A stretch of DNA of 24,566 bases from Saccoglossus kowalevskii. Its lineage: Eukaryota > Hemichordata > Enteropneusta > Harrimaniidae. The stretch lies in NCBI RefSeq assembly GCF_000003605.2, contig NW_003128865.1, positions 459,920 through 484,485 of the forward strand. The letters run 5' to 3'. The position numbers were made by a program, and so were the translations under genes. Positions within the stretch are counted from its first letter, which is position 1, and each line of letters begins with the position of its first letter. Of the stretch, positions 1-10,880 are shown piece by piece. The notes under the pieces are model-generated. The model did no database searches, was not told the origin of the DNA, and was given only the letters and a program-made list of their open reading frames with translations.

Positions 1-379
1 CAGTGCATTCAACAGGGCAACATAAGGCAAGGTGTATCAATGTTGGAAAACATTAATCATTGTATCATTGCAGGGTATCATTAGGTGAAGATCAGAAAAA
101 AACTTCTTATGACTTCTTATATCGTAACCACAAAAAAAAGACAAGTTCCTTTTCCACAAATTTCTTTAATAATGATCAAGCAAATCATTCTACTGAAATG
201 AACAAGCAGACTAAGAGGTGATTTAATACATATGTTAATAACAGTATGATATTTATATCAGATACTCATTGGGTAAACCAATTATTATGTCTACCCACAT
301 CTTTCATTCGTATAAATATTTACAGTTGTACATGTATAATCCCTAGTCTACTGAGTGCATTGTTAGCTGCTGCACTTAC

Positions 380-446
380 CATTGCTAATTGCTGCCCAAT
401 ACAACAACGTGGTCCTTCACTGAATGGACAATATGCAAATCTAGTT
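380..446 (-). CDS. CYP46A1-like: P450 exon 13: heme-binding loop
   Basis: Residues 418-440. Contains FSEGPRCCIGQQLAM, fitting FxxGxRxCxG, with Cys433 as axial heme ligand. The loop has Glu and Pro where vertebrate CYP46A1 has other residues. Acceptor TTCTCAG, donor GTAAGT. I found no acceptable next exon in positions 1-379, so the L-helix and C-terminus lie outside. Confidence 0.93.
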
Positions 447-3400
447 CTGAGAAATTAAGATTGTTACAGGTTGTCAGTATAATGAATAGAAAAATGTAAA
501 AATGTGTCCGATCATATGTAAAAATGAGAGGGTATCGATCATGATTCAGTTATGCAAATAGATTACATAAACCAATGTATGTGTAACATTTTTTTAGAAT
601 CTATAAAATAACATACCTTTTAATAGTCCATGAAAGCTTACACCCAAGCATATGACATAACAATGATATATATATATGTAATATTATGGCATTTTTGGTT
701 CAAATGGTATAAATGAGACAGTTATCCAGATCTTCTTATTGCATACAATAATTATGTGCTTATGAAATGAAATGAGACAAGAAAAGCTTTGCCATGATAA
801 ACAGTTTAACAAATTAATTAATTAATTAATTAATGGACATGAATATTAAATTATTAAACAAAAGACATTGACTGAATGCATACTAGTAATTCAGTCTTTA
901 TGTACTGCACCACTATCACTAAGGTGCAGTGTGATAAATAAACCTAATACATAAATATATTACTTACATATTTTGTGATGATTGAAACCTATCAGGATTG
1001 AATACTAATGGCTTGTCATAATACCATTCTACTCTTCCCATTACAACCATACTAACCTAAAACAGAACAATTGTAATACAGAATCAAAATGGTAGCTTAT
1101 ATTTAAAAACAGGTCATGTAAACAAAACTGAAGATAATTTTAAATCAGAACATAAAATGAATGCATGTTAATAAGTGGGATATGATTTATAAACATATTA
1201 GGTGTAAATTTTTATTGCATTCAGTCAAGGCATGTCAAAGGAAATATGACATTCATTAAAACAAAATGTGCCCGGTATGTCAGTAGGCAATTTTGAATCT
1301 GATCTGAAAAACAAAATAATTTGAACTAAGATTCAAGTTTGAATATGATCGGTCAAGGCATGTCAAAGATATGGCACTGAAGCAGCATTCATTGAAACAA
1401 AATGGCTACCAGTTGTCCATTATGAATCCAATCTTAAAATCATTAAATGATCGATGTGCATCAAGGTCCCATTATGTTCAATGTACGTACCAATTTTATA
1501 TAAATGAAATGTGTCCATGCACAATCAAGATCTGGTTTCATAAGCAGAAACACTTTTGATACATTTTTAACGTTTACAATGACCATCATTCTTTCATTTT
1601 GAATTGAATCATCAAAGCAATGCATATAACTGTTAAATAATTGTATGATGTATTTCTAAATTTGACTGTGATCAGTCAGGGAATATCTGTGATAACAGCA
1701 ACAAAATGTATGCCAGATAGCAGTTTTGATTCAGATCAGAAAAACAAAATGACATATATAAAGGTTCCATTATTGCTCAATGTTTGTACCAAGTGTGAAC
1801 ACACAACCATGATTCTGTTCATGAATGACAGAAATGCTTGGTTTTATACATTTTCAACATTCAGCCATCTTGAATTGGACCATGACATGTGAATATGTAT
1901 GATATAATGTATGTGTGGACATAAAAGCATGTTTGTGATACAGGCGCAGGTACACACATACAGACACACAGAGATGAAACCATAAGTACTAACATATGTA
2001 TGGAATATTCTAACATGAAATTATAATTTCTTAGAGTCATACTTAATGTACTGTGTTTGTTCAAGGTATGAGTGACATAATGCCATATATTAATAGTCCA
2101 TACCAGTACGGTGGAAGCAGCCGGTATCTTCATATTGTTGTATATTCTGGAAGTTTTAAGCTCTCTCATGGTTCCCATCCCAACAGGATATAATCGCAGG
2201 GTTTCTTTAAGTACCTTGAATTCAATAATTCAGAAATATCTTAGTATCTGCCAAACAATTTAGTAATTTAGGTCATAAATACGAACATAATCGCATATAT
2301 TAAGATTGTACAAAAAAGAATATAAAAAAATGACACAATATGTAGAAATATATTTAACTTGAATATCTGAAATCTAGCTAACCAATAATTCATGAGTCTT
2401 GACATTATACTTCTATATATGGTGTTTATTTCTGCCAATCAAGCATGTATTTTATTGTGGTTATAACTCAAGGCAACTTTATTTTTTTTTTACTTTTTGG
2501 AAAAACCTTTTGTGCTTTCTTGTGTCTATGTGTCATGTCTCATACATTCCACTAACGTGTGATTTCTTGTTGTGAGTCTATATGGCATGTCTCATACATT
2601 CCACTAACATGAGATTTCTTGTTGTGAGTCCATGTGTCATGTCTCATACATTCTACTAACATGTGATATCTTGTTGTGAGTCCATGTGTCATGTCTCATA
2701 CATTCCACTAACATATGATTTCTTGTTGTGAGTCCATGTGTCATGTCTCATACATTCAACTAACATGTGATTTCTTGTTGTGAGTCCATGTGTCATGTCT
2801 CATACATTCCACTAACATATGATTTCTTGTTGTGAGTCCATGTGTCATGTCTCATACATTCAACTAACATGTGATTTCTTGTTGTGAGTCCATGTGTCAT
2901 GTCTCATACATTCCACTAACATGTGATTTCTTGTTGTGAGTCTATGTGTCATGTCTCATACATTCCACTAACATGTGATTTCTTGTTGTGAGTCTATGTG
3001 TCATGTCTCATACATTCCACTAACATGTGATTTCTTGTTGTGAGTCTATGTGTCATGTCTCATACATTCCACTAACATGTGATTTTTTGTTGTGAGTCTA
3101 TGTGTCATGTCTCATACATTCATACATGTGCCAAGACTGATATGTCCTACAAAACTTCACCTAAACATTCCAGTGAGAATTTAACGAATGATCTGTGTGA
3201 CTTACATTCTCCAAATAAGGCAACTTGATAAGCTTTGCTTCTTCTTTGACAGCCTTCACTTCAGCATATACTCTAAATTATCAGTGTTTAAAAAAAAAAA
3301 TTAAATATTGCGATTATTAGTATAGTACAAAAAAAATATTAAAATTTTGTCAAACAGATTAATGATCTCTTCTTAAATTAACATTCTTTGTTGGCATCAA

Positions 3401-6400
3401 ATCTTAAAACATGAATGTCTCATCACTTCTAGTGAATGATACTTACTTCTTATACACTAATGGATTCATACAAAGTTGGAACAAACAGAAAGACAGCATA
3501 CTGGCAGTAGTATCAACACCTAGTGAATAATTTTAGTGAATAGTGAACAATTGATTTTATATCTGGTACATGCCTAAAACTTATACAACGTAGGGTTACA
3601 TGCTAGTTGAAATTCCTTTCAATTTTGAGTACTATAAGCTTGGCCAATAATGAAATCTGAAATTTACAATATTTGCGAGTTATACTGATCTAAACCTGAT
3701 GCTCTGTACTTTTCATCCAAGAAGCTATTAATTGTCTTCACTACAATAAATCTGGTCATGCATTGATGCGGTTTTGAATTCTGCTTTGAGTTCATGCTTA
3801 AAAATAACTAAGCTAGGACAAGTTGACGACTTTCTAAGATTCTAATCTTGCAATTACAAGCACATTTAGGCAACTTCTTAGTGATGTTATTGTTATTATT
3901 TTGTAGCGTTCTCAATACCAGTGCATTTACTGCCACTAAAAAGCTGAAAATTTTGAAGAAAATCAATAGTGAACGAAACACAGTAAATGGCCTGTGAATC
4001 TGAATAATTTGAAATGTCTTTCAGGAAATTGTTTCCACAATCTCATATGGCAAACTAAGAAAGAAAAATATTGTATTTAAATCATTTTCATTGTGAGTGG
4101 ATGAGTGACTGATGTGCGGTGTGGAATAGCATTGTAGTGATTGCCCAAGCGAACAACACACCGGTGACTGGTCCGCCATCTTGGAGCGTCCGCTGTGGCC
4201 TTGCACTACGCTATGCTAGATCGCCGCTGTGGACAGGCTGGATCGACTGTGCATGAACATCTATGTAGTCGTACCGTTACCCTATCTTACAAGTGTTTTC
4301 AAACCATCAAGGTAAATGTTATTGGCAACTGTCCTGTCTGTGTAATAGTTATTTTTGAATGAACATGGCTGGAAAGTCAGTGGGTGTTAGACATCCTAGA
4401 AGGAGAACCAGTAGTGACTGTATAAATAAAAAAAACACTTGAGAACATGTTAACCTTGGTTAACCTCACTTTATCGACACGATAGGGTGACCTAGTCGGG
4501 AGGCCACCAGGACAGCGGCATCAGTCAGGGAATCTAGAAGCGTGTGGACTTGAGTTATTGTTTGACACTTGACCTCTGTGCCTGAAACACAAAGCAATTA
4601 ATTGTGATGTACGAGAACCTAAATTCCAGTAATAGCCTTATTATTTTACATTATTGTTTTAAAAAACGCTGAAAAGAACCACCAGGCGCTGTCAGTGACA
4701 AATTTGAAATTTGCATAATTGAGTGCACCACATGTGTGCATTCTACTGATACAACAAGTTGTGAGTGCTTGTTTGTTACTCAATTGGACCACAAGAAAGA
4801 CTGCTCTTTTATTCATTCATAAAGGCTATAAAAGCCTTTTAGCAAATGTATTTGTGTAGTCATATTACGTATATCTTCAGAAAGTAACTCCTACAACCAG
4901 AAGATGGCATACTGAGAACTTGATGGAACTGACTGATAACCAGCCACATTTATCATATATAAATCAATGAATTTTTGAAAAATTCAACAACAGCACAAAA
5001 AAGTTTCATTGATCATGTCCTGGTACATTGTAACTCAGACTGAGATTGAAACAGTTGACTACAAGATTTACGAGGGACAGTGAAGCTGAAGTGGCATTCT
5101 GGACAAGAATTGTGTTATTTTGTGAATAACCTCATATTATTCTCCCAGTGTAAAATAAATTAAATTATATCAAACATACTTAATTGAATCTTACTAACCT
5201 GCAACTAATAAGGCAACTAAATCATCCACTAGTTCTTCAGTGTCATGAACAGCTGAAATAAAATATGTCATCACTTATACTTTAATTTCTAATAAAGGTT
5301 GTGAAAAGAAAAATCAATAGTTATAAATAGCGCCATCTGAGTCTAGTTTAAACTCACCACTTGTTTTTAACCAGTGTGTGAGAACATCATGAGGTAATTG
5401 TTGTCTATCACTATTTTCCAGTGCTGTTTGCCTCTGGTTGACACATTGCCTGAACATTCCCCTGACATGCTTGATTGCTTCTCTGACTTCCTCTCTGTAT
5501 ATTCTCTTCATAGGATTATACTAACATAAGTACACAAAATACTAGTATATTCTGCCATTTTCATGTTTTAAACAATGTTAACCTGTGTGACTCATATATA
5601 AATATATAAATTTAAATATAGGATTAAATTGGGTTATACGATGAATACGATTATCTAAGCAGGGAATGTATTGTTGAGATTCATTGGTGTGCCCACAGTG
5701 TGCTGTCAGCTCAATGCAACTCTACTGCATTACCAGTATGCACATGGGTCAGGGTACACCAGGGTGTGATCACCAGTATATGTCAAATTTGTGAGGAACT
5801 TTATGTGTTCAGTAAATTGGAATAATATTTCATCACATAATGTTTATTATATGAATAAATAATAATTACTGAATATTCTGTTGTTTGTTTAATTTGTTCA
5901 TATTCACAGAAGCTATTTATTCCATAAATGAAGCATACTGACAACCTGATTTCAATTTTAAACTTGTCTGTCTCAAATATCGCCAGCTTGTTTTCAAATC
6001 ATGAAAATGAATCGGTAGTATAATCCTAAACATCTTGTATACATATTTTGAAGCCAAACCCAAATCATACAATTATGAAATATATATAAAAATGAATACA
6101 ATAATTTTGAACCAATCAGACAAGCAAATACATTTAAAGGTTTAGTTTTTTAAAAGTACTGAATGATAATGAAAATAAGCATAATTATAATTTTGTTACC
6201 TTAATCATGGGATTATTATGACTATGGTCAATAGATTTGTAGATGAGTTGTAAATCTTCATAAAGATCTCTGTTTATATCACTGTTGTTATCCATACTAC
6301 ACAATACCTGTCAATAGTAACAGTCGTAAATATAGCTTATAGCGTTTACATACAGTGAGATGAAACAAACAAATATTAACATTTATTAGCATGTATTAAA

Positions 6401-9029
6401 GCACAACAAAAATAAACAAATCAAGAAAACTGTTGTTCCTGGGAACAGTGTATGTTTTGACCTCTGCACTTTCATCCTAACAGAATTTATTACATTATAT
6501 AGTTCCTATCAAAAGATTAGGTGCATAGTTTTCCACAAATATTGGAAATATAATTCTTTTACTGAAAATGATCGAAAAAATAATCAAGAATAAAGAATTA
6601 AACTATAGAGGTATACATGGCCATTTCAAATTCATGATCTCATTATGTTCAAAGTATGTACAAAGTTTTAACAAAATCTGTCCATGCACGACTGAGATCT
6701 GGATCCAGACTGGCAGAAATGCAAAATTTAAAATAGCACACATTCTGCCATTTTGAATCAGGTGACCAAATAAATACATGTGCATATGTGTGATATGATG
6801 TAAGATGTGTATATAAAGTGTGAACATGATTGTTCAAGGCATGAATCCGATCTGAAAAACAAAATTATGTGCATCGAGGTCCTAATATGTTCAATACCAA
6901 GTCTGAAAGAAATCTGTCAATACACAGCAAATGGGATTTACTAGAGTTGCCATGGCAACTATGGTTTTTGAACAATGGTTGTCTTGGATGACTGAGAACA
7001 AGATTTATTGGATACCAGATTTCCCAGTAAGGAAAACACATATTTGTCATTGAGTCACGTCAGGGTGGCCATCACTGAAAGCTTACCTGTATTGTAATAT
7101 CAAGCACAACATAGCCAAATTCGTCAAACATTTTCACTATTGTCTCTCCATCAGCGAATGTTTTCAATTTCTCATTAAATGAATTACAGCATGCATCAAG
7201 TTTGTCCCAAAGTAAACTATAAATACAAATTAAATTGAAATTAATGATAAGCAGTCATAATAATTATTAAAGTTAACTGAAAAGATATTCTAACAAGTAC
7301 ACGCATCATACAACATGTCTTCATATACGGTTCAGTTTTGGTCTTCAACGATGTGATCAAGCTTATCATGGATAAATAAACTATCCATACAATATTAGCT
7401 CCAGTAGCTCAATAAATGTCAGAGAAATAAGTCATAATTTTACGAAACCAGTATACAATAAATTTTTCTTTTATGTGCGCTTATTTTTTAGATGTCTTAT
7501 TAATAGAACAAATATGGTATTTGCATATAAAACCACAAGAAAAAAACACTTAATTAAAAATTTTAAATACAATAACTTATCTCAGATAGTTTTCTAAAGC
7601 CATCAATAAAGGTATACATAAATATGTTTAGGAATCTTACTCATCTCGTAATGCAGAAGTTAATATAGATCTTCTTTTCGCTATTTTTTCATTGTCAACC
7701 TCTGTCATTATACTTTGGCCCAGTAAACGCTGACCAAAGAGAGAGCATAGTGCCTGGTAATTGGACGGTTTGGGGTGCTCACCAGTTAATAAATCCTGAA
7801 ATTAAATTTAAAAAGGCATTTATTTTAGACACTTTTAGATATTTTTACATTTTTTTAAGTAATTCATATAATCCTAGTTGTTTTATTGACAATATTGATG
7901 GCAATAAGTTACCTGTAGAACTTCTGGTTCTAAAACTACTACTGTGGCTTTATGTAAGGTGAAAAACTTGAATATTGGACCATAGTCACTAGCCCTACAA
8001 TAAAACAAATATAATGTTATGAATTCATAACTTTGACATCATGTCATGGACAAATCAGTCTTATACTGTGCGGAGGCTTTGTAAAATAATATTGCAAAAT
8101 ATCATCAGTGATAAATGCATCAACATTCTTTATTTGATCATTTTTATGTTCATATTAATAACTTTGGCTTAAGATAAACAAAATAATTTGCATATTAATC
8201 CTTTGACTTACCATTTTAAAAGTATATCGGAATGCAAAGATTTCCCATTCTGCATTGCAGTACTAATTTGCTGCATATTTCCCCACAAAAAACTAGAGAA
8301 AAGACAAATACATGATATTTTCATAAAGGTATGAATTTGTTTATGGACATTTATAAAATATTTAGTAAATAAATAAGAATTTTATAAATTTCCATAAAAA
8401 TCATTCATGCTCTCACGAGTTTCACTGTATGATTGCGCTTCAATGTTTTGAGCCAAAATGCAAGTAATATTACAATCAGTAATGTACTGAGTTATTTATA
8501 ACAGGGATCACCACAACAAATATTTATTGTTGACACATGACATCGTATATCGGAATTATTAGGTTTCATGTCAGTCAATTTTCTCTCAACTATAAAATCC
8601 GTCTGTGAGGGCGCCCTTTGTCAAGGTAAGTAACCATGCTGACAACCATGCTTCAAATCACTTAACCAGCGTCCCGGTGTTGAGCGACGGTGACTCAACA
8701 GACAACTTTAGTTGGATAACGTTGCAAGATTGTCACTTCCAGAATGTAATGTACATAGTACCAGTGCCATGTGTATGTACGACCTCAGATGACTATAATA
8801 ATATATAAGCACATGAGAGGTACTAATTCAAATCACATTTACAAACATGCACGCTTGATTTCTCCGCTAAGGGAATTTTGAACAGTTACCTCCCTCTTGG
8901 TGGACTTGGAATATGACTGTACTTCCAATGTTGGTATGACACGTATCCAATAAATAACAATATAAATATCACAATTGAGCACCAAATAACTGCACCAAGT
9001 AGAAGTAACGGGTATGGTAATTGCACCAT
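380..9029 (-). CDS. CYP46A1-like: Cytochrome P450, CYP46A-like (3' end outside window)
   Basis: Thirteen exons join in phase into 440 residues (1320 nt), read on the minus strand: 9029-8890, 8292-8212, 7994-7913, 7795-7641, 7216-7087, 6307-6200, 5520-5358, 5252-5199, 3519-3447, 3272-3206, 2214-2104, 1056-968 and 446-380. Seen: a hydrophobic N-terminal anchor (about residues 7-28) followed by the proline hinge HIPSPPRGS; an I-helix AGVDTT (304-309); a K-helix ETLR (355-358); NPDRF (408-412); and a heme loop FSEGPRCCIG with the thiolate ligand at Cys433. These are the diagnostic P450 motifs, and their spacing nearly equals that of the roughly 500-residue vertebrate CYP46A1. Known: CYP46A1 is a microsomal cholesterol 24-hydroxylase, anchored in the ER and fed electrons by P450 reductase. 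The substrate of this invertebrate member is unknown. The start ATG at 9029 has A at -3, G at +4 and an in-frame stop upstream. About 60 residues after the heme loop are missing because the gene leaves the window. Odd: the C-helix Trp of the WxxxR motif is absent. Confidence 0.94.
812..834. repeat. (AATT)n microsatellite
   Basis: About six copies of AATT in the intron between P450 exons 12 and 13. Confidence 0.85.
968..1056 (-). CDS. CYP46A1-like: P450 exon 12: PERF region
   Basis: Residues 389-417 plus two bases. Contains VVMGRVEWYYDKP and FNPDRF (407-412), the third residue of the ExxR-Arg salt-bridge triad. Acceptor TTTTAG, donor GTAAGT. Confidence 0.92.
1209..1326 (+). repeat. Old dispersed repeat, copy A (partial)
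   Basis: Shares TCAAGGCATGTCAAAG with positions 1350-1370 and GATCTGAAAAACAAAAT with 6849-6865. It lies in the intron between P450 exons 11 and 12, immediately beside copies B and C. Divergence implies an old family; no transposase reading frame is visible. Confidence 0.6.
1338..1560 (+). repeat. Old dispersed repeat, copy B
   Basis: Contains the family landmarks in order: GTCAAGGCATGTCAAAG, ACAAAATGG, GTCCCATTATGTTCAATGTA and TGTCCATGCACAA. The same order and orientation recur near 1660-1920 and 6620-6928. The short open frames inside it are chance. Confidence 0.65.
1660..1920 (+). repeat. Old dispersed repeat, copy C
   Basis: Carries GATCAGAAAAACAAAAT, GGTTCCATTATTGCTCAATG, a CAGAAATGC segment and the distal GCCATCTTGAATTGGACCA part also seen at 6750-6770. 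It is in tandem with copies A and B within the same P450 intron. Confidence 0.65.
2104..2214 (-). CDS. CYP46A1-like: P450 exon 11: K-helix ExxR
   Basis: Residues 352-388. Starts VLKETLRLYP, with the invariant Glu355 and Arg358 of the ExxR motif that locks the meander and heme pocket, and ends KIPAASTVL. Acceptor TTCAAG is pyrimidine-poor but in phase; donor GTATGG is weak but keeps the frame into the next exon. Confidence 0.9.
2512..3128. repeat. 52-bp minisatellite, about 11 copies plus a partial
   Basis: Units start at 2534, 2586, 2638 and every 52 bases to 3106, each opening CATGTCTCATACATT and closing CTTGTTGTGAGTC. Copies differ mostly by single bases (CCACTAAC or CAACTAAC, GTCCATG or GTCTATG). 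It fills most of the intron between P450 exons 10 and 11 and ends about 80 bases before exon 10. No conserved spacers are present, so it is not CRISPR. Confidence 0.97.
3206..3272 (-). CDS. CYP46A1-like: P450 exon 10: J-K region
   Basis: Residues 329-351: VYAEVKAVKEEAKL then LPYLEN, the usual lead-in to the K-helix. Acceptor ATTTAG, donor GTAAGT, ends in phase 0. Confidence 0.9.
3447..3519 (-). CDS. CYP46A1-like: P450 exon 9: I-helix oxygen-activation motif
   Basis: Residues 305-328 plus two bases. Completes AGVDTT (304-309), including the acidic-Thr pair D307-T308 used in proton delivery and O2 activation, then continues SMLSFCLFQLCMNPLVYK into the J helix. Acceptor CACTAG, donor GTAAGT. 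Confidence 0.92.
3520..5198. other. Large P450 intron with a GC-richer island
   Basis: Intron between exons 8 and 9, about 1.7 kb. Most is AT-rich with nothing recognisable. Positions 4140-4260 and 4470-4570 are clearly GC-richer. On the minus strand near 4181 the sequence CCAAGATGGCGGACC resembles a TISU/YY1 initiator, followed by a 50-odd-codon frame of no recognised family. This could be a degraded insertion or a cryptic promoter. Confidence 0.35.
5199..5252 (-). CDS. CYP46A1-like: P450 exon 8: I-helix start
   Basis: Only 54 bases, residues 287-304 plus one base. Encodes DTEELVDDLVALLVA, the first half of the I-helix, split at the Gly codon of AGVDTT. Acceptor TTTCAG, donor GTTAGT. Confidence 0.9.
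5358..5520 (-). CDS. CYP46A1-like: P450 exon 7: G-H helices
   Basis: Residues 233-286 plus one base. Contains YREEVREAIKHVRGMFRQCV and LPHDVLTHWLK, matching the G helix and the LPxDxLTxxL segment just before the I-helix in CYP46. Acceptor TGTTAG, donor GTGAGT. Confidence 0.93.
6200..6307 (-). CDS. CYP46A1-like: P450 exon 6: F-G region
   Basis: Residues 197-232, starting VLCSMDNNSDINRDLYEDLQ. I chose the acceptor at GACAG because the next AG, 12 bases downstream, would give a stop in the required frame. This part of P450s lines the substrate entrance and is naturally divergent. Confidence 0.85.
6620..6928 (+). repeat. Old dispersed repeat, copies D and E
   Basis: Copy D (about 6620-6820) contains TCATTATGTTCAAAGTATGT, CTGTCCATGCACGACTGAGA and GCCATTTTGAATCAGGTGAC. 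Copy E (about 6829-6928) restarts at GTTCAAGGCATGAATC and repeats CAAAATTATGTGCATCGAGG. Both sit in the intron between P450 exons 5 and 6, in the same orientation as copies A-C. Confidence 0.65.
7087..7216 (-). CDS. CYP46A1-like: P450 exon 5: D-E helices
   Basis: Residues 153-196. Contains FNEKLKTFADGETIVKMFDE and ends VLDITIQ, like the D and E helices of CYP46A1. Acceptor TTATAG, donor GTAAGC, ends in phase 0. Confidence 0.91.
7641..7795 (-). CDS. CYP46A1-like: P450 exon 4: B-C region
   Basis: Residues 102-152 plus two bases of codon 153. Contains SLFGQRLLGQS, the F-G-x-x-L-x-G-x-x pattern of the CYP46 B' region, then the C-helix. K138 or I139 stands where the WxxxR Trp is expected; R142 and R143 are kept. 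Acceptor TTTCAG, donor GTAAGA. Confidence 0.92.
7913..7994 (-). CDS. CYP46A1-like: P450 exon 3
   Basis: Residues 74-101, with W74 split across the intron. Contains DYGPIFKFFTLHKATVVVLE, the YGP segment and beta-1 sheet near the P450 N-terminus. Acceptor TTGTAG, donor GTAACT; ends in phase 0. Confidence 0.92.
8212..8292 (-). CDS. CYP46A1-like: P450 exon 2
   Basis: Residues 47-73 plus two bases of codon 74. Begins SFLWGNMQQI, matching the S-F-L-x-G-x segment after the proline hinge of CYP46 proteins. Acceptor CTCTAG, donor GTAAGT. Confidence 0.9.
8890..9029 (-). CDS. CYP46A1-like: P450 exon 1: membrane anchor and proline hinge
   Basis: Residues 1-46 plus two bases of codon 47. It begins MVQLPYPLLLLG, runs through a hydrophobic segment and ends in YSHIPSPPRG, the hinge that sets the catalytic domain off from the ER membrane. 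Donor GTAACT follows. This N-terminus is the part most like CYP46A. Confidence 0.93.
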
Positions 9030-10880
9030 ATTCTCGATTTCACGATCACGTTGTTACACTCGAATAAGTAAACAAATTTTAACCGGAAATATACAGACCC
9101 TCTAGCTCTTTGAGAAAAATAGGGTTGACACATGTACAGATGATTACATTTCCCCGCAAGTGATATTGCCCTGATATTGGTTTCAACTCATCAGGTCCAA
9201 CCTTGGGATATTTTACAGAACATGGAATTATGCACATTATCAGTAAACCTTTGTTAACAAATACATGTAATTTAAGCCAATATGATAAAAATAAGATATG
9301 TTTATGGGGTTATTTCTTTCCCCTCTTCATTATTTTCGGTGTCACTATTTTTTTTAGATAATAAACGGATGGGCAACAGAGGAACGCAATATTCTCCTCC
9401 ATCTTTTTATTTTCAAAATACGTGACATGTATACAAGTTTACTTATAGTGGTGTTTTCCCCTGAATGTCAACAAAACCGAAAAAAAAACTGTGACTGTGA
9501 GAAGGTGTCGCAATTTTCCTGCTGTCTACACCAAACCTGGCTGTACAGCAGATAGCGTATAACAATCTAAGTATTCAAATTAACTTGATTTGAAATATGT
9601 GATACCTAAACCAATAAAATATACTAGTAATACTGTTAGGTATGGGAGAATAGGGAGAAGTTCCTTTTTTTACCACTCGACAAAACAAGTTTGCACAATT
9701 GCAATTAAATCGGCGTGCTGGCGGAAATCACATTACACGAAAGACAACAGTGGTACTTGAAAGTTTATTTATTTGAAAATATATTTACAAAAGTCTATTA
9801 TACTGCATTGACTAATAAACCCGTATGAGTTGACGTGTCACGTGACAGAAGTGGTGCCATTTCGCGCCGTACAATATAGTAACGTCTGGCTGGTCATTGG
9901 ATAATTACCGATGACTACGATTGCCTACTTTTATTCACAATCTATGTGAAGGGTGCAATGACCTAATTGAGGCGCTTGAAATGCAACAACCAGCTCACAC
10001 CAACTTCTCATTTGAATTGTATTCGAACATTAATCGGCATTGTGTTGTTGTTCTACACGAATGTGTAGCAATAAAGTCACGCACAGAAATGTACCTAAAC
10101 CACAGTCCTATCACCTAAACCTATGTTAGCGGGACTTGTAAAGCGATTCAATGCAATAACATGTGCTTGTACCTTTAAAATATAATTAAAAGGAAAACTG
10201 AAAATTATATCGCATTTAGGGTTTCAATAACAAAATATATTTTTTTTTAATTATAATAATTGTAAGTTCAAAAATACACACCCAAGCTGAAACTATTGGG
10301 GCTGCGATTATTGACGCGTGCGCACTGCAGACGATGTCACATTCCTGGCAGTATGCACGTATATACAATGTACGAGTGTTCGCCAAGCAAAATTCAATTT
10401 GAGTTACAGACTGGTTATAGTAGTACACGGGTTTGGAAATTCTAAATATAAAACTTATGTATATGAAAACTTATATGTATATATGTAGTATGTGTAGATA
10501 AATATAATGGGAACAATAATAACGAAATGTATAAATAAACAACACAGCGAAAACCCAGATATGTATACATGTCAGTATACCCATCCCATATGTAAATACG
10601 TTATTTATAATAACTGAAATGGTAAAATTATTCATTATGTAAAAAAATCGACGACATCGTATAATAGAAATTACTATTAAAATGCGTGTAATCGGAAGCA
10701 CACAAATTGATATATATGTAATAGATAAACCAAGTTTGACAGTTAATTCAGAAAAGTAAAAGAACATTTTCATTTTTAATTAGTGCATTTGTTTTTTGAC
10801 CGCAGGATGTTGACCAAATCTTCGCTTGACTTTATTGGCGTTATAATAAAAATGTATATACAGTTTCAGCAAACAATACG
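9030..10880. other. Intergenic region upstream of the P450; no gene seen
   Basis: No frame with coding character or recognisable domain. It includes the P450 5' flank. AT-rich reading frames here (for example minus 10471-10773) are hydrophobic by composition only. The one distinct site is the CACGTG palindrome at 9836. Confidence 0.5.
9831..9847. promoter_or_regulatory. CACGTG-centred palindrome with CRE-like half
   Basis: TGACGTGTCACGTGACA: the last twelve bases are a perfect palindrome around the E-box CACGTG, and a TGACGTG (CRE-like) sits in front. E-boxes of this form bind bHLH-zip factors such as USF or MITF/TFE in animals. It lies about 800 bases upstream of the P450 start. Function is inference. 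Confidence 0.3.

Noticed and set aside
1-379. Final P450 exon
   Set aside because: No acceptor followed by an open frame in the needed phase with L-helix-like sequence; a TTTCAG near 205 on the minus strand leads straight into a stop.
2512-3128. CRISPR array
   Set aside because: Units abut directly, with no unique spacers, in a eukaryotic intron.
4021-4206. Minus-strand 61-codon frame with ATGGCGGAC start
   Set aside because: Interesting initiator context but no recognisable protein; listed only as a possible promoter feature.
8605-8808. Plus-strand 67-codon frame in the first P450 intron
   Set aside because: No homology, and the AAGGTAAGT inside looks donor-like only by chance.
10471-10773. 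100-codon minus-strand hydrophobic frame
   Set aside because: AT-rich sequence produces Ile/Tyr/Phe-rich frames by chance; no domain, no splice partners and no good start.
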